From an uncultured Clostridia bacterium (GTDB taxonomy: Bacteria; Bacillota; Clostridia; Christensenellales; Aristaeellaceae), in the NCBI GenBank assembly GCA_947165425.1, contig CAMVAJ010000002.1, forward strand, positions 48,806 to 112,805: DNA of 64,000 bases. The letters run 5' to 3'. Below are positions 61,992-64,000 of the stretch, in pieces. Position numbers and translations under genes: made by a program. Within the stretch, counting starts at the first letter, position 1; each line of letters opens with the position of its first letter. The notes under the pieces are model-generated. The model was given only the letters and a program-made list of their open reading frames with translations. It did no database searches and was not told the DNA's origin.

Positions 61992-62020
61992 TTGCGAAAA
62001 TCGCACGAATTGCGTAGAAT
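61992..62020 (+). promoter_or_regulatory. Promoter of the AraC-family regulator gene
   Basis: TTGCGA (61992-61997), 17 nt, TAGAAT (62015-62020). Confidence 0.7.
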
Positions 62021-62058
62021 AGAGCAAGAAGTAAGGAAACCGTAAGGCGGTGAGAGAC

Positions 62059-62970
62059 ATGCCGAAAGAGGTGGACGTCAAGCCCTCGGTGAAGGGGTCG
62101 ATCCGGCTCTATCTGAACCAGGAGACGGAGGGATACCGCTCCCACTGGCACAACGCCTATGAGCTGATCACCCCGATCGAGAACCGCTTCTCCGTGACGG
62201 TGGAGGGGACCGTGTATCGGCTGCAGCCGGGGGAGGTGCTGCTGATCCCCTCGGGCGTGGTGCACGAACTGGCCCAGCAGGAGCGGGGACGGCGCGTCAT
62301 TTTTCTCGTGGAGAAGGAGGAGCTGCTGGCCATCGACGACTTCGCCCTCCTGCAGCGGTGGTTCTACCCCTGTCAGCTATTGACGCCGGAGGGGGACGGG
62401 GAGAGCTGCGCCCATGTGGTGAAATGCCTGGAGATGGCGGCGCGGGAGATCCAGAGCGAGAGCCACTTCGGCAGGACCGCGGCCAGGGCGTGGCTGCACC
62501 TGGCGCTGACCGCCTGCGGACGGGCGCTGCTGGCCCGGGGGGACGGCAGCGCGATGCTGACCGGCCCGGCGGCCGCCAAGCGGACGCTGGTGGCGATGCA
62601 GGACGCCTGCGCCTTCATCACCGAGCACTGCGATGAGCGGCTGACCCTCGAGGGGCTCGCGGCGCAGTGCGGGTATTCCAAGTATCACTTTACCCGCCTC
62701 TTCAGCGAGTACACCGGGATCAGCTTCCACGCCTATCTGAACCGGCAGCGGATGTCGCGCTGCCGCCAGCTGCTGATGGACGGCTCCACCCAGATCACGG
62801 AGATCGCGCTGCGCGCCGGCTTCGGCTCCATCGCCACCTTCAACCGGGTCTTCCGGGAGGTGGAGGGCATGACGCCCAGCCAGTTCCGCGACAAGCACGC
62901 CAATACCCGGGTGAGCCAGATGGGGGAGGAACACTTCGTCACCGCGGGACAGCGGCGGGCGGAGCGATAA
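62059..62970 (+). CDS. AraC-family transcriptional regulator
   Basis: 303 aa from ATG 62059 (AAGGCGG 8 nt upstream; a GTG at 62050 is less well placed). N-terminal cupin sensor (HWHNAYELITPIENRFSVTVEGTVYRLQPGEVLLIPSGVVHEL) and C-terminal double HTH: LTLEGLAAQCGYSKYHFTRLF and ITEIALRAGFGSIATFNRVFREVEGMTPSQFR. Such regulators usually sense sugars. No likely target adjoins it; the nearest sugar genes are more than 10 kb away. Confidence 0.93.
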   Translation: MPKEVDVKPSVKGSIRLYLNQETEGYRSHWHNAYELITPIENRFSVTVEGTVYRLQPGEVLLIPSGVVHELAQQERGRRVIFLVEKEELLAIDDFALLQRWFYPCQLLTPEGDGESCAHVVKCLEMAAREIQSESHFGRTAARAWLHLALTACGRALLARGDGSAMLTGPAAAKRTLVAMQDACAFITEHCDERLTLEGLAAQCGYSKYHFTRLFSEYTGISFHAYLNRQRMSRCRQLLMDGSTQITEIALRAGFGSIATFNRVFREVEGMTPSQFRDKHANTRVSQMGEEHFVTAGQRRAER

Positions 62971-62976
62971 GCAAGC

Positions 62977-63027
62977 AAAAAAACAGGACCGCGTCCGGAG
63001 CGGAAGGCCGGAGGCGGTCTTGTTTTT
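62977..63027. terminator. Bidirectional terminator between AraC gene and PG-binding protein gene
   Basis: 14-bp outer stem with one G-T pair (62979-62992 with 63014-63027), nested inner stem TCCGG/CCGGA, T runs on both strands. Confidence 0.8.
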
Positions 63028-63037
63028 GCGGGGAAGT

Positions 63038-63760
63038 CTATTCGCCGGTGTTCGGCTCCATCCCGTGCAGCTCGAAGCACAGGTCGATGCCGTTCATCTG
63101 CAGCCAGGTCATCTCCTCGGCCAGGGCGATGTCGGTTTTCCGACGCTTCCACTGCCGGCGGTACCTGGCCAGGCTGTCCTGAAAAATCTGTTTCTGCTCC
63201 CGGGGGATATGCTTTTCCGCCTCGGGCACGCACTCGATCCACTCGTCGTAGAGGGCGAGGATGTCCCGCTCCCAGAGTGCGTTGAGCTGCCGGGTCAGAA
63301 GACGGGTCAGCTTAGCCGGCCCGGTGCGCTCCAGCTCATCCGAGAGTCGGCGTTCCTCCTGGTGACGGTAGCAGAAGACGCCGCCCCACTCGTCCGCGCC
63401 CTCCCAGCTGCAGGTCTCCGGATACAGATCCCGCATCTCCTCCGGATCAGGGCCGTCCCCGGCCATGACGCCGGTGGCCAGGAAGTACAGATCCAGCAGC
63501 GCGAAATCGGTCTCGTCGTCGAGGACGCCGGTCTGCTCCAGATCCAGGTATTGCTGGAGGGCCAGGACGGCGGCCTCGGTTTTGGGACCGAAAACACCGT
63601 CCGCCTTGCCGTTCAGGAAGCCCAGCTCAAAGAGCATCTGCTGGGCCTGGCGCACCTCCTCCGAGCGGTCGCCCCGCCGCAGTTCCGCCAGGGAGCCGCA
63701 GGGAGCGAGCAGCAGCAGCGCGAGCGCCGTCAGCAGCGCGGAAAAGCGAAGCCTGAACAC
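63038..63760 (-). CDS. Exported protein with N-terminal peptidoglycan-binding domain
   Basis: 240 aa from GTG 63760 with AAAGGGGG 8 nt upstream. Signal peptide (cleavage near SLA-EL), then a PG_binding_1 domain (about 28-90: RRGDRSEEVRQAQQMLFELGFL, DGVFGPKTEAAVLALQ). The remaining ~145 residues are charged and helical, with two Cys (in ETCSWEG and VFCYRH) and no recognised catalytic domain. It should bind the cell wall. Confidence 0.82.
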   Translation of the reverse strand: MFRLRFSALLTALALLLLAPCGSLAELRRGDRSEEVRQAQQMLFELGFLNGKADGVFGPKTEAAVLALQQYLDLEQTGVLDDETDFALLDLYFLATGVMAGDGPDPEEMRDLYPETCSWEGADEWGGVFCYRHQEERRLSDELERTGPAKLTRLLTRQLNALWERDILALYDEWIECVPEAEKHIPREQKQIFQDSLARYRRQWKRRKTDIALAEEMTWLQMNGIDLCFELHGMEPNTGE

Positions 63761-63811
63761 GTTTGTAACCCCCTTTGCCGGCGGGATAGACGGAGGAAGA
63801 GAGAGGGCGGC

Positions 63812-63951
63812 TCAGCCCTCCTCCAGAGCCTCCTTGGTGAGCCGCCCCTCCCGGAGCAGGGCCTCCAGCCGCGGGGCGTCCGAGGCGCGGAGGGCGTCCG
63901 CGTAGTCCTGCAGGCGGGCGATCAGCCCGTCCACCTCCCGCAGCAGCGGCT
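63812..63951 (-). CDS. Probable prephenate dehydrogenase, C-terminal fragment
   Basis: The last 46 codons: LLREVDGLIARLQDYADALR, then RLEALLREGRLTKEALEEG and stop. The helical tail with LLREGR...KEA is typical of bacterial TyrA-type prephenate dehydrogenases, but so short a piece is not conclusive. The gene is cut by the contig end, where adapter sequence takes over. Confidence 0.5.
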
Positions 63952-64000
63952 AGATCGGAAGAGCACACGTCTGAACTCCAGTCACAGATCGCAATCTCGT
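63952..64000. other. Illumina TruSeq adapter contamination at contig end
   Basis: From 63952 the sequence is the TruSeq read-1 3' adapter, beginning AGATCGGAAGAGC. It continues through the adapter end at 63985, an 8-base index AGATCGCA (63986-63993) and the start of the P7 side (ATCTCGT). It is not genomic. Confidence 0.98.

Noticed and set aside
63627..63968. Minus-strand ORF starting MCSSDL
   Set aside because: Its start codon and first residues come from the Illumina adapter; the rest is out of frame with the tyrA-like fragment.
1..64000. tRNA, rRNA, CRISPR arrays, integrases, transposases or prophage genes
   Set aside because: I looked at the intergenic regions on both strands and saw no cloverleaf, spaced repeats or mobile-element protein motifs.

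Overview
This is a GC-rich piece of a bacterial chromosome, almost certainly from a high-GC member of the Firmicutes (Clostridia), probably an uncultured gut-type lineage. The evidence is a clpB gene behind a near-perfect CtsR box, a cdaA-cdaR pair, rarA, a YerB-like DUF3048 protein, a TerD/YceG/TelA locus, DUF6062, RsfS, strong SD sequences and consensus sigma-A promoters. I see no rRNA, tRNA, CRISPR array, integrase or insertion sequence. The last 49 bases are Illumina adapter, so the genomic sequence ends at about 63951.

Layout. 1-6366: a truncated ABC exporter gene, then a complete BMP-type (nucleoside-like) importer on the minus strand, in the order binding protein, ATPase, permease, permease. 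6447-9224: CtsR-controlled clpB. 9274-11304: an ABC1/UbiB-like kinase facing a 79-aa protein across a 48-nt palindromic terminator. 11350-15933: a Ppx/GppA enzyme, then a c-di-AMP operon (cdaA, cdaR, an unknown 278-aa protein, an FtsB/DivIC-like protein). 16010-19418: DUF3048 protein, zinc-ribbon protein, rarA. 19473-22176: three consecutive genes for unknown exported proteins. 22224-23362: HAD phosphatase and Ogt-type methyltransferase. 23481-26800: rpsM-rpsK-rpsD-rpoA-rplQ behind its own promoter and a structured leader of about 280 nt. 27043-28703: nadD-yqeK fusion and rsfS.

28719-36979 is the most unusual block, a six-gene minus-strand unit. In transcription order it holds a P-type Ca2+ ATPase, two TerD proteins, a rhomboid protease, a double-length YceG protein and TelA. 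It parallels the Bacillus yceC-H stress locus, but a rhomboid sits where TerC would be.

37141-42319: phosphohexomutase and an addB without addA. 42406-46191: an esterase, a 57-aa membrane protein and a GH3 glycosidase. 46233-47919: rimM, trmD and a small membrane protein. 47996-50403: a sugar symporter, a membrane protein and a uracil-DNA glycosylase without Fe-S cysteines. 50489-52516: a HerA-like DUF853 ATPase. 52517-52864: a repeat-bearing gap. 52865-56347: an EamA transporter, then a binding protein and permease with no ATPase, and a DUF6062 protein. 56420-61914: a heterodimeric ABC exporter and fhs. 61992-63951: an AraC regulator, a peptidoglycan-binding-domain protein and the 3' end of a probable prephenate dehydrogenase gene.

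How the genes fit together: most units are short operons with one clear promoter and one hairpin terminator. Exported proteins mostly carry signal-peptidase-I-type signals and lack lipoboxes, even the two ABC binding proteins, which is unexpected for a typical monoderm.
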